From NCBI RefSeq assembly GCF_013414345.1, contig NZ_CP058670.1, forward strand, positions 1,178,001 through 1,242,000: a DNA stretch of 64,000 nucleotides, given 5' to 3'. This DNA comes from Microcella indica. Its GTDB lineage: Bacteria > Actinomycetota > Actinomycetes > Actinomycetales > Microbacteriaceae. The notes below the pieces were generated by a model. That model was not told where the DNA came from. It made no database searches and saw nothing but the letters and a program-made list of their open reading frames with translations. Shown here piece after piece: positions 45,629 to 53,202 of the stretch (its first letter is position 1; every line of letters starts with the position of its first letter). A program made the position numbers and the translations under genes.

Positions 45629-46654
45629 ATGAACGCGGAGAACACCACGGCGAGCGCCACGCGGCTCGTCGACCGGCATCCCGGGATGACCGCTTCCGAG
45701 CTCGTGGAGCATCTGGTGCCGCCGCGCCAGTTCGCCGCCGCGAGCTTCGACAACTACATTCCCGACGATCGCTACCCCTCGCAGGCGGCAGCGGTGGAGA
45801 CGATGCGTGCTTTCGCTCAGGGTGGTGGGTCGGGTCGCGGCGGTGGACTCTTCCGCCGCCGCGCCGCAGAGCCCGTGGAGCGCCCCGGCGTCTACCTCGA
45901 CGGCGGGTTCGGGGTGGGCAAGACCCACCTTCTCGCCGCGCTCTGGCACGCGACGACGGGACGTACCTTCTTCGGCACCTTCATCGAGTACACGGCGATC
46001 GTGGGGGCGCTCGGCTATCGCGAGGCCGTTGCGCACTTCCGCGGCGCAGCGCTCATCGCGATCGACGAGTTCGAACTGGACGATCCGGGCGACACGATGG
46101 TGATGTCGCGACTTCTCGGCGAGCTCGTGGCGAGCGGCACGCGCATCGCGGCCACGTCGAACACCCCGCCTCACGCGCTCGGCGAGGGTCGCTTCGCCGC
46201 GCAGGACTTCCTGCGCGAAATCCACGCTCTCGCCGATCGCTTCACGACCGTGCGCATCGATGGGGAGGACTACCGCAAGCGCGACATCGAGGGGCACGCG
46301 GTGACGCTCGACGACGAGGCCTTGCACTCGCGCGTGAGCGCGCACGACGGCACCGTGACCGTGGACCCGTTCGCCGACATCCTGCGACACCTGTCGACTG
46401 TCCACCCGAGCCGCTACATCGGGCTCATCCGCGACGTCGACGCCGTCGCGATGACCGACGTCGCCGAGCTGCGCTCGCAGGCCGACGCCCTGCGGCTCGT
46501 GGCGTTCGTCGATCGGCTGTACGACGCCCAGATCCCGATCTTCGCGACGGGGGTGCCGCTCGACCAGGTCTTCCCCGACGACATGCTCGCGGGCGGGTAC
46601 CGCAAGAAGTACCTGCGCGCCACCTCCCGCATGATCGCGCTCACCTCCGCCTGA
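45629..46654 (+). CDS. zapE: ZapE/AFG1-family ATPase
   Basis: A 341-residue P-loop ATPase of the AFG1/ZapE family, which in other bacteria associates with the cell-division Z ring and in mitochondria with protein turnover. It has Walker A GGFGVGKTHLL, Walker B LIAIDEFELDDPGD, ATSNTPPHALGEGRF and a C-terminal YRKKYLRATSRM. A glycine/arginine-rich insert (about residues 64-78) precedes the P-loop. ATG 45629 is preceded by a purine-rich region at the base of a possible leader hairpin. Divergent from sseA. Confidence 0.92.
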   Translation: MNAENTTASATRLVDRHPGMTASELVEHLVPPRQFAAASFDNYIPDDRYPSQAAAVETMRAFAQGGGSGRGGGLFRRRAAEPVERPGVYLDGGFGVGKTHLLAALWHATTGRTFFGTFIEYTAIVGALGYREAVAHFRGAALIAIDEFELDDPGDTMVMSRLLGELVASGTRIAATSNTPPHALGEGRFAAQDFLREIHALADRFTTVRIDGEDYRKRDIEGHAVTLDDEALHSRVSAHDGTVTVDPFADILRHLSTVHPSRYIGLIRDVDAVAMTDVAELRSQADALRLVAFVDRLYDAQIPIFATGVPLDQVFPDDMLAGGYRKKYLRATSRMIALTSA

Positions 46655-46706
46655 CCGGCCCCAGCAGCGGCCCTTTTCCGACGCCCGAGCGCTTCCTCCC
46701 GACACC

Positions 46707-48089
46707 GTGACGACGAAAGCGACCATGAAGACCCACTCCTCGCCGACGACCCCTCCTGCCCCGCTCTCGCCGGGAGAGGAGCGCTACCGCGAATCCCTGT
46801 GGATCGAGAGGATCCTCAGCAGAGAGACGGTCGGTGGTGTGCTGCTGCTCGCCGCGACGGTGCTCGCGCTCATCGTGGCGAACTCGCCGATCGCCGGCGA
46901 CTACTTCGGCTTCCGCAGTACCTACCTGCAGGTGAGCTTCGGCGACCTGTTCTGGGAGATCTCAGTCGGCAAGATCGCCGCAGACGGCCTGCTCGCGATC
47001 TTCTTCTTCCTGGCCGGCCTCGAGCTCAAGCGAGAGTTCGTCGCAGGCGAGCTGCGCGACCCGCGCAAGGCGCTCGTGCCCGTTGTCGCGGCCGTCGGCG
47101 GCGTCGTCGTGCCCGCGGTGATCTTCTGGGTCATCGCGCGCAATGAAGGGCCGGAGATCCTGCGCGGCTGGGCGATCCCCGTCGCCACCGATATCGCCTT
47201 CGCTCTCGCGGTGCTCGCGGTCGTCGGCACCGCACTGCCGATGGCGCTGCGCACCTTCCTGCTGACCCTCGCGGTCGTCGACGATCTGCTCGCGATCGGC
47301 ATCATCGCGTTCTTCTACACCGACGACCTCGCGCCGTGGTACCTCGTCGGGTCGTTCGCGATGCTCGCGGTGTACGGCCTGCTCGCGCAGCGCTATCAGG
47401 AGTTCTTCCACTTGCGCGCGGCGGCGGCATGGCTCATCCTCCTCCCGATCGGCGTCATCGTCTGGTTCCTGATGTTCTCGTCCGGCGTGCACGCGACGGT
47501 CGCCGGCGTGCTTCTCGCGTTCACGGTGCCGGTGCGCCGCAAGGGAGGGGACGAGGATGGCCTCGGCCCGCGCGCGGGCCTCGCCGAGATCTTCGAGCAC
47601 CGGTATCGCCCGCTGAGCGCGGGTGTCGCCGTCCCGGTCTTCGCGTTCTTCTCGGCAGGAGTCGCGGTCGGAGGCTGGGACGGGTTCGTCGGCGCGATCA
47701 CGAGTCCTCTCGCGATCGGCATCGTGGTCGGTCTCGTGGTCGGCAAGACGGTGGGGATCACTCTCGCGACGTGGCTCGTGACGCGCCTGCCGGGCTTCTC
47801 CCTGCCTCGAGGCATCCAGTGGGTCGATCTGCTGGGGCTCTCGCTGCTCGCCGGCATGGGCTTCACGGTGTCCCTCCTCATCAGCGAGCTCGCCTTCGAG
47901 CAGGGCAACCCCTTGGACGATGTCGGCAAGGTGGGCATCCTCATCGGGTCGCTCATCGCCGCCGCCCTTGCCGCCGTGCTGCTCGGCAGCCGCAATCGGC
48001 GCTATCGCCGCCAGCTGGCGCAGGAGCAGGTCGACGTCGACGGTGACGGCATTCCCGACGTCTACCAGAAAGACACGGCGACGTCATAG
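46707..48089 (+). CDS. nhaA: Na+/H+ antiporter NhaA
   Basis: Exchanges internal Na+ for H+ in pH and salt homeostasis. It is 460 residues with about 12 transmembrane helices. The unwound-helix and ion-binding residues are present: PVATDIAFALAVLAVVG (TM4 Asp) and TLAVVDDLLAIGIIA (paired Asp in TM5); GVHATVAGVLLAF and GFTVSLLI are also conserved. The C-terminal tail ends in a DVDGDGIPDVYQ segment, a calcium-loop-like motif absent from the E. coli protein. GTG 46707 is used; ATG 46725 in frame is an alternative. Confidence 0.95.
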   Translation: MTTKATMKTHSSPTTPPAPLSPGEERYRESLWIERILSRETVGGVLLLAATVLALIVANSPIAGDYFGFRSTYLQVSFGDLFWEISVGKIAADGLLAIFFFLAGLELKREFVAGELRDPRKALVPVVAAVGGVVVPAVIFWVIARNEGPEILRGWAIPVATDIAFALAVLAVVGTALPMALRTFLLTLAVVDDLLAIGIIAFFYTDDLAPWYLVGSFAMLAVYGLLAQRYQEFFHLRAAAAWLILLPIGVIVWFLMFSSGVHATVAGVLLAFTVPVRRKGGDEDGLGPRAGLAEIFEHRYRPLSAGVAVPVFAFFSAGVAVGGWDGFVGAITSPLAIGIVVGLVVGKTVGITLATWLVTRLPGFSLPRGIQWVDLLGLSLLAGMGFTVSLLISELAFEQGNPLDDVGKVGILIGSLIAAALAAVLLGSRNRRYRRQLAQEQVDVDGDGIPDVYQKDTATS

Positions 48090-48137
48090 CCGCACATCGG
48101 CCGCGCGAAACGCGATGTTTACCTGCGGCCCATGGGC

Positions 48138-48191
48138 GTAACACTGGTGAAACAATCCGACACCCCTGCTGAAACCTCTTCGCTCGACACT
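48138..48191 (+). promoter_or_regulatory. amt promoter with a GlnR-type box
   Basis: GTAAC-n6-GAAAC-n6-ACACC-n6-GAAAC at 48138-48175; three of four half-sites are exact and the spacing equals that in the glnA box. After 10 nt comes GACACT (48186-48191) as a weak -10, exactly where TAGGTT stands in the glnA promoter. Confidence 0.75.
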
Positions 48192-48198
48192 GGGGTTC

Positions 48199-48249
48199 GT
48201 GACCGCGGTGGACCCCCTGCCGCACGGGTCCGCATAGCCCGACGGTCAC
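48199..48249 (+). other. Hairpin at the start of the amt leader RNA
   Basis: GTGACCG (48199-48205) pairs with CGGTCAC (48243-48249), and inside it GGACCC (48210-48215) pairs with GGGTCC (48226-48231). It begins about at the predicted transcription start. The ribosome-binding site (GAGAGG) lies downstream and is free. Confidence 0.5.
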
Positions 48250-48282
48250 GTCCCACGTTCCACTACGAGAGGTAACAATTCG

Positions 48283-49494
48283 ATGGATACCGGCGAACTC
48301 GCTTGGGCCATTACGGCCAGCGCCATGGTGCTCTTGATGACACCTGGCGTCGCTTTCTTCTACGGCGGTCTGGTCAAGGCCAAGAGCGTCGTGAGCATGA
48401 TGATGATGAGCTTCGGCGCCATGGGACTCATCAGCGTCCTGTGGATCCTGTACGGCTTCAACATGTCCGCCGTCGGCGGCCCGACCGAGCTGTTCGGGAA
48501 CCCGTTCTCGGACTTCGGTCTCATGGGTCTCACCGGAGACAACGAGGGCCTCGTCGGTGCGACGTTCGGCGCGACCTTCGCGATCATCACCGTGGCGCTC
48601 ATCTCGGGCGCCATCGCGGACCGTGCCAAGTTCGGCGCGTGGATGATCTTCGCCGGTCTCTGGGCGACCCTCGTCTACTTCCCGGTCGCCGCATGGGTCT
48701 GGGGCGGAGGCTGGATCCTCAACCTCGGTGACACGCTCGGCCTGCCCGGCGTCATCGACTACGCCGGTGGTACCGCTGTGCACATCAACGCGGGTGCTGC
48801 CGCTCTCGCCCTGGCGCTCGTCCTCGGCAAGCGCGTCGTGTTCGAGAAGGGTGCGCACAAGCCGCACAACGTGCCGCTCGTCCTCCTGGGTGCCTCGCTA
48901 CTCTGGTTCGGCTGGTTCGGCTTCAACGCCGGTGCCGAGTTCCTCAACGACATGGCCCTCGTCGGCCTCATCGTCACCAACACGCTCGGCGCGACCGCCG
49001 CGGCGATCCTCGGTTGGCTCGTCGTCGAGAAGCTCAAGGACGGCAAGGCCACCTCGGTGGGCGCCGGCTCCGGTGCCATCGCCGGCCTCGTCGCCATCAC
49101 CCCCGCCTGTGCGAACCTCGCCCCGGGCTGGGCTCTGCTGCTCGGTGTCATCGCCGGTGTGCTCTGCGCCCTCGCAGTCGAGCTCAAGTTCAAGCTCGGC
49201 TTCGATGACTCGCTCGACGTCGTGGGCATCCACCTCGTCGGCGGTGTGATCGGAACCCTGTACCTCGGCTTCTTCGCGATCGACACCGGCCTCTTCACCG
49301 GTGGCGACCTCGGTCAGCTCGCGGTCCAGGCGATCGCCGCCTTCGGTGTGCTGATCTACTCGTTCGTCATCGCCTTCATCCTGGGCTTCGCGATCGAGAA
49401 GACGATCGGGTTCCGCGTCAAGAACGAGGACGAGGTCGCTGGCGTCGACACCATCGTTCACGGTGAGTCGGGCTACGCGATCGTCAACGACTGA
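48283..49494 (+). CDS. amt: Ammonium transporter
   Basis: Eleven-helix trimeric ammonium channel/transporter, 403 residues. The N-terminal TPGVAFFYGGLVKAKS signature is present, as are the twin pore histidines in GTAVHINAGAAALALAL and VVGIHLVGGVIGTL. The C-terminal cytosolic tail (KTIGFRVKNEDEVAGVD) is the segment bound by GlnB/GlnK in relatives; no glnB follows here. ATG 48283 has GAGAGG 11-16 nt upstream. A GlnR-type promoter ties it to glnA. A terminator hairpin follows, then a degenerate paralogue. Confidence 0.96.
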   Translation: MDTGELAWAITASAMVLLMTPGVAFFYGGLVKAKSVVSMMMMSFGAMGLISVLWILYGFNMSAVGGPTELFGNPFSDFGLMGLTGDNEGLVGATFGATFAIITVALISGAIADRAKFGAWMIFAGLWATLVYFPVAAWVWGGGWILNLGDTLGLPGVIDYAGGTAVHINAGAAALALALVLGKRVVFEKGAHKPHNVPLVLLGASLLWFGWFGFNAGAEFLNDMALVGLIVTNTLGATAAAILGWLVVEKLKDGKATSVGAGSGAIAGLVAITPACANLAPGWALLLGVIAGVLCALAVELKFKLGFDDSLDVVGIHLVGGVIGTLYLGFFAIDTGLFTGGDLGQLAVQAIAAFGVLIYSFVIAFILGFAIEKTIGFRVKNEDEVAGVDTIVHGESGYAIVND

Positions 49495-49511
49495 CGCTGA
49501 CGCTCACTCGA

Positions 49512-49545
49512 CGGGGCGCTACTCTCGCAAGGGAGTGGCGCCCCG
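49512..49545 (+). terminator. amt terminator
   Basis: A 13-bp stem (49512-49524/49533-49545, CGGGGCGCTACTC with GAGTGGCGCCCCG, one G-U pair) and an 8-nt loop, 17 nt after the amt stop. Confidence 0.8.
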
Positions 49546-49593
49546 TTGGCGTTGCCGGGCGAGCATCGGTACCGAAAGCGAGGTGGGGGGAGC

Positions 49594-50661
49594 ATGAGCG
49601 ACCCGATCCTGCAGCTCGTGTGCGCGGCGCTCGTGCTCCTCGTGCCCGTGGGCGTGCAGCAGGGTCTGCGGCCGAGCTCGGTGCCGCGCATCCTCTCCCT
49701 TGCCGCCGTCGGCCTCGCCGCCGCTGTCGCGTCGCTCACGGCGGATGCCGTGACGGGGTTCGGGCCCGACCTCGCTGTCTCCGCCCTCGACGCCTGCTTC
49801 GCGGGCGCCGTCGCGACCACGGTTGCCCTCGTCGTCGCACAGCGGCTCGGTACCGCCGGGGGAGTCGCGTTCGGGCTCTCCTGGTCGATCCTGGTGTACC
49901 AGCCGGTGGCCGCGGCGGTGCTCGACGGCGTTCCTTCTCTCGTGCAGGTCGCCTTCGGCGCGATCGACTACGGCGGCGTGCTCGCGAGTCACGTGGCCGC
50001 GGGCTCCGCCCTGCTGGCTCTGTCGCTGCTGCCGGTCGCGCGACGTCCCCTCCGTGCGCACCCTGCTGAGACCGTCGCACACGGTCGTGAGTCGGTCTCC
50101 TGGGGGCGCGCGGTGGTGGGCGCGAGCCTCGTCATCGTCGGCGGTTCTGCGTGGCTGCTCGGCGTCGAGCGCGTGCTGACGGTCTCGAGCGGCAGAACCC
50201 TCGCCAACGCGCTGGCCGGCATGGCGCTCGGCGCACTCATCTGGATCGTCGTCGAGAAGATCGCTGTCGACCGGGTGGCGCCCGAGGGGCTCATCGCGGG
50301 CGCTCTCCTCGGCTGGGCGGCGGTCGGTGCAGGAGCCCCCTACCTGTCACCCTTCGCCCTCGTCGCCGCCGTCGCGGGCGCCACGGCGGCCGCTGTGGGT
50401 GCGGTGGCGAAGGCGCGAGCCCGAGGGGCCGGCGTGCTGCGCTGGGGCTCTGCGAGCATCCTCCTGGCCGTCGCTGTCGGCAGCGTGGTCATGACGCTCC
50501 TCGCCGACCGGTTCGGTCTCGCCGAGATGGCCACGATCACCTTCACGATCGAGCAGCTGACCGCGACCGTCGTCGTCGCCGTCGTGGCCGCTGCAGGCGG
50601 GATCGTGTGCGGCCTCCTGGCCTGGGGAGTGTCTCGGTGGGCGATACCAGACTCGAACTGA
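49594..50661 (+). CDS. Degenerate Amt-like membrane protein
   Basis: A 355-residue polytopic membrane protein that looks like a decayed or specialised amt paralogue. It has about ten hydrophobic segments; VLASHVAAGSALLALSL corresponds to the first-pore-His region of Amt (VHINAGAAALALAL). IVVEKIAVDRVAPEGLIAGALLG corresponds to the EKLKDG region. The second pore histidine is missing (VLRWGSASILLAVAVGS replaces GIHLVGGV), and so is the FFYGGL signature of the first helix. It therefore probably does not conduct ammonium normally. ATG 49594 has GGGGGGAG upstream. Its last eight codons overlap a tRNA-Val gene on the other strand. Confidence 0.65.
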   Translation: MSDPILQLVCAALVLLVPVGVQQGLRPSSVPRILSLAAVGLAAAVASLTADAVTGFGPDLAVSALDACFAGAVATTVALVVAQRLGTAGGVAFGLSWSILVYQPVAAAVLDGVPSLVQVAFGAIDYGGVLASHVAAGSALLALSLLPVARRPLRAHPAETVAHGRESVSWGRAVVGASLVIVGGSAWLLGVERVLTVSSGRTLANALAGMALGALIWIVVEKIAVDRVAPEGLIAGALLGWAAVGAGAPYLSPFALVAAVAGATAAAVGAVAKARARGAGVLRWGSASILLAVAVGSVVMTLLADRFGLAEMATITFTIEQLTATVVVAVVAAAGGIVCGLLAWGVSRWAIPDSN

Positions 50662-50710
50662 TGACCTCTTCCGTGTGAAGGAAGCGCGCTACCAACTGCG
50701 CCAATCGCCC
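50638..50710 (-). tRNA. tRNA-Val (anticodon CAC)
   Basis: The acceptor stem pairs GGGCGAT with ATCGCCC. The anticodon arm is CTTCC-TTCACAC-GGAAG, giving CAC. The T-arm is GTTCGAGTC and no CCA is encoded. It overlaps the end of the Amt-like gene on the plus strand. It closely resembles the tRNA-Val(GAC) at 51066. Confidence 0.95.
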
Positions 50711-50812
50711 GTGGCCTCCATCCTGCCATATCCCGGATGCCGCGATGGCGCGACTCGAGCGGGGCGCGACACGGCCGAGCCCGTGGGTTTGGTCATCGCC
50801 GAACGGTTGGGC

Positions 50813-50818
50813 TAGAGT
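50813..50818 (+). promoter_or_regulatory. -10 of the tRNA-Gly gene
   Basis: TAGAGT 31 bp before the tRNA-Gly 5' end, with GTTGGG just upstream. It may also drive tRNA-Cys and tRNA-Val(GAC). Confidence 0.5.
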
Positions 50819-50849
50819 TTCGATGCGGCCAGCGACACCGGCCGCGAAT

Positions 50850-50921
50850 GCGGATGTGGCGCAGTGGTAGCGCATCACCTTGCCAAGGTGAGGGTCGCGA
50901 GTTCGAATCTCGTCATCCGCT
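50850..50921 (+). tRNA. tRNA-Gly (anticodon GCC)
   Basis: Acceptor GCGGATG/CATCCGC, D-loop AGTGGTAGC, anticodon loop TTGCCAA within TCACC/GGTGA, and T-loop TTCGAAT. No encoded CCA. A GTGAC-CCCC/GGGG-GTCAC stem (50925-50954, one mismatch) separates it from tRNA-Cys. Confidence 0.95.
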
Positions 50922-50958
50922 CGAGTGACACCCCTTGAGGTAGCGGGGAGTCACCCAC

Positions 50959-51029
50959 GGTGGCGTGGCCGAGAGGCGAGGCAGCGGCCTGCAAAGCCGT
51001 ATACACGGGTTCGAATCCCGTCGCCACCT
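50959..51029 (+). tRNA. tRNA-Cys (anticodon GCA)
   Basis: Acceptor GGTGGCG/CGCCACC, anticodon loop CTGCAAA within CGGC/GCCG, and T-loop TTCGAAT. No encoded CCA. Confidence 0.95.
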
Positions 51030-51065
51030 CACAGCTACCCACCGGGCTCCCGCGGCCCTGACAGC

Positions 51066-51140
51066 GGGCGATTGGCGCAGCGGTAGCGCGCTTCCCTGAC
51101 ACGGAAGAGGTCACTGGTTCGATCCCAGTATCGCCCACCA
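51066..51140 (+). tRNA. tRNA-Val (anticodon GAC)
   Basis: Acceptor GGGCGAT/ATCGCCC, anticodon loop CTGACAC within CTTCC/GGAAG, and T-arm GGTTCGATCCC. CCA is encoded (51138-51140). The 3' third of this gene plus its downstream flank is duplicated in tandem. Confidence 0.96.
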
Positions 51141-51261
51141 CGTTCTGCCCGAACCAGCGACCTCGAGATCGCTCGTCCGCGATCTCGCTGGTTCGATCCC
51201 AGTATCGCCCACCACGTTCTGCCCGAACCAGCGACCTCGAGATCGCTCGTCCGCGATCTCG
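51114..51261 (+). repeat. 74-bp perfect tandem duplication of the tRNA-Val 3' end
   Basis: Copy 1 is 51114-51187 and copy 2 is 51188-51261, identical over 74 bp. Each contains the T-arm, acceptor 3' strand and CCA of tRNA-Val (27 bp) followed by 47 bp of flank with a terminator hairpin. It has the appearance of a duplicated attachment site or a slippage product. Confidence 0.95.
51164..51187 (+). terminator. tRNA-Val terminator (copy 1; copy 2 at 51238-51261)
   Basis: A 9-bp stem CGAGATCGC/GCGATCTCG with a 6-nt loop. The duplication provides it twice. The junction also lets GAACCAGCGA (51151-51160) pair with TCGCTGGTTC (51185-51194). Confidence 0.6.
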
Positions 51262-51309
51262 CACTCCTCGTCACCAGTTGTGGGGAGAGCGCGCGGGAGG
51301 CAAGCGCGC

Positions 51310-51315
51310 TAGCCT
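51310..51315 (+). promoter_or_regulatory. Leaderless -10 of the glycosyltransferase gene
   Basis: TAGCCT followed by 6 nt and the ATG at 51322. Confidence 0.6.
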
Positions 51316-51321
51316 GGCGTC

Positions 51322-53202
51322 ATGACTCCGGGGGGAGGCGTCCGGGAGGCTCGGACCGCCGATAGCGACGCTTTCGCGGAGCTTCTGCTGAGAGCCCGCC
51401 TCGTCACTCCCGAGACTCTCGCGTACGCGCGCCAGGTGAAAGACCGCACGGGTGCGCACATCGACCAGGTGCTCATCAGCGAAGGCCTGCTCGACAGCGA
51501 ATCGCTCCTGCTGGCCGAGGCGCAGGCGTGGGGCATCCACCCGATCGACCTCGAAGCGGTCAGCTTCGACGATGCGCTCGTGCGCCGATTCCCCGGCCAG
51601 ACGTATCTCAGTGAGAACTGGCTGCCCATCCGGACGCTTGCCAATGGCACGATCATCGTGGCGACGGCGCGCGGGGTAGCCCCTCACCGGGTGGAGCGCG
51701 TGCGGGCCCTCCTGGGCGGCGCGCAGGTGCAGTTCGTCGCCACCACCTCGTGGGGCATCAAGAACGCCTGCCTGCGGCTGTTCCGCGCCGAGATCGCGGA
51801 GGAGGGCGCCAACGAGCTGTGGCGCCAGAACCCCGCGATGTCGGCTCGCGTGACCTTCAGCCGCGGGCAGAAGGTGGGCGGCGCCCTCGCTGCGGTCGGC
51901 CTCATCGTGCTCGCCGTGTTCTGGCCCGTGCAGGTCGTGATCGGCGTCATCGCGGCGGCGAGCCTCATCTTCCTCGCCGGTACGAGCTTCAAGTTCATCG
52001 TCGCCATGCGCGGCGCCCGCTACGACGTCGTCGAGCGCGTGAGCCGTCGCCAGGTCGCCGAGCTCGACGACCGCGACCTGCCGCGCTACACGGTGCTCGT
52101 GCCGGTGTTCCGCGAGGCCAACATCGTGGGACAGCTCATCACGAACCTCGGCAGCATCGACTACCCGACCGAGAAGCTCGAGGTGCTCATCCTCATCGAG
52201 GAGGAGGACCACGAGACGCGGGATGCTGTGCTCGCGTCGACGCCGCCCGCCCACTTCCGCATCATCACGATCCCGAAGGGCCACCCGCAGACGAAGCCGC
52301 GGGCCTGCAACGTGGGCCTGTACTTCGCGACCGGCGACTTCCTCGTCATCTACGACGCTGAGGACACCCCCGAGCCCGACCAGCTCAAGAAGGCCGTCGT
52401 CGCGTTCCGCCGCGGGGGCGACGCGACGGTGTGCGTGCAGGCGTCGCTCAACTACTTCAACGACAGCGAGAACGTGCTCACCCGCATGTTCACGCTCGAG
52501 TACAGCTACTGGTTCGACTACATGCTCGCGGGGCTCGACTACGGCGACCTGCCGATCCCGCTCGGGGGCACGTCGAACCACTTCCGCACCGATGCCCTCA
52601 TCGAGCTCGGCGGCTGGGACCCGTACAACGTGACGGAGGACGCCGACCTCGGCATCCGCGCGAGCGCGCTCGGCTACCGCGTGGGCGTCATCAACTCGAC
52701 GACCATGGAGGAGGCCAACACCTCCATCCCGAACTTCATCCGACAGCGGTCGCGCTGGATCAAGGGCTACATGCAGACCTCTCTCGTGCATGCGCGGCAG
52801 CCCATCGCCCTCCTGCGGCAGATCGGCATGCGCCGCTTTCTCGCCTTCGTGCTGCTCATCGCCGGCACACCGCTGACCTTCCTCGGCGTGATCCCGTTCT
52901 ACGTCGTCACCGCTATCACCGTCGTCGCGCCCCTCGAGATCGTCGAGCAGTTCTTCCCCGTCTGGCTTCTGTGGATCACGCTCCTGAACTTCGTGATCGG
53001 CAATGTCGTCATGATCTACCTGTCGATGATGGGCCCGTACAAGCGGGGCACGTTCCACCTCGTCCTGTGGGCGCTCCTGAACCCTCTGTACTGGGTTCTG
53101 CACTCGATCGCGGCGTACAAGGCTCTCTGGCAGCTGCTCACGAACCCCCACTACTGGGAGAAGACCGAGCACGGATTGACGACCCATGTCCACAGCCACT
53201 GA
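51322..53202 (+). CDS. Membrane glycosyltransferase family 2 with an MshEN-like N-terminus
   Basis: A 626-residue protein. Residues 15-110 resemble the MshEN/GspE-N domain, with the pattern hhIxxGLLDSESLLLAEAQAWG at residues 50-75; in MshE this fold binds c-di-GMP. Two transmembrane helices follow (about 175-225). The GT2 catalytic domain comes next, with VLVPVFREANIV, VIYDAEDTPEPDQ (DxD), NVTEDADLG and the processive-synthase motif QRSRWIKGY (QxxRW). Four or so more helices form the C-terminus. This layout is like phage-N4-NrfB-type and cellulose-synthase-like enzymes that extrude polysaccharide. The next gene, a membrane protein, overlaps by 17 nt and is a likely partner. The product polymer is unknown. 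Confidence 0.88.
   Translation: MTPGGGVREARTADSDAFAELLLRARLVTPETLAYARQVKDRTGAHIDQVLISEGLLDSESLLLAEAQAWGIHPIDLEAVSFDDALVRRFPGQTYLSENWLPIRTLANGTIIVATARGVAPHRVERVRALLGGAQVQFVATTSWGIKNACLRLFRAEIAEEGANELWRQNPAMSARVTFSRGQKVGGALAAVGLIVLAVFWPVQVVIGVIAAASLIFLAGTSFKFIVAMRGARYDVVERVSRRQVAELDDRDLPRYTVLVPVFREANIVGQLITNLGSIDYPTEKLEVLILIEEEDHETRDAVLASTPPAHFRIITIPKGHPQTKPRACNVGLYFATGDFLVIYDAEDTPEPDQLKKAVVAFRRGGDATVCVQASLNYFNDSENVLTRMFTLEYSYWFDYMLAGLDYGDLPIPLGGTSNHFRTDALIELGGWDPYNVTEDADLGIRASALGYRVGVINSTTMEEANTSIPNFIRQRSRWIKGYMQTSLVHARQPIALLRQIGMRRFLAFVLLIAGTPLTFLGVIPFYVVTAITVVAPLEIVEQFFPVWLLWITLLNFVIGNVVMIYLSMMGPYKRGTFHLVLWALLNPLYWVLHSIAAYKALWQLLTNPHYWEKTEHGLTTHVHSH

Noticed and set aside
51066-51261. A CRISPR or satellite array after tRNA-Val
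   Set aside because: Only two abutting copies without spacers, each containing tRNA sequence; a tandem duplication explains it.
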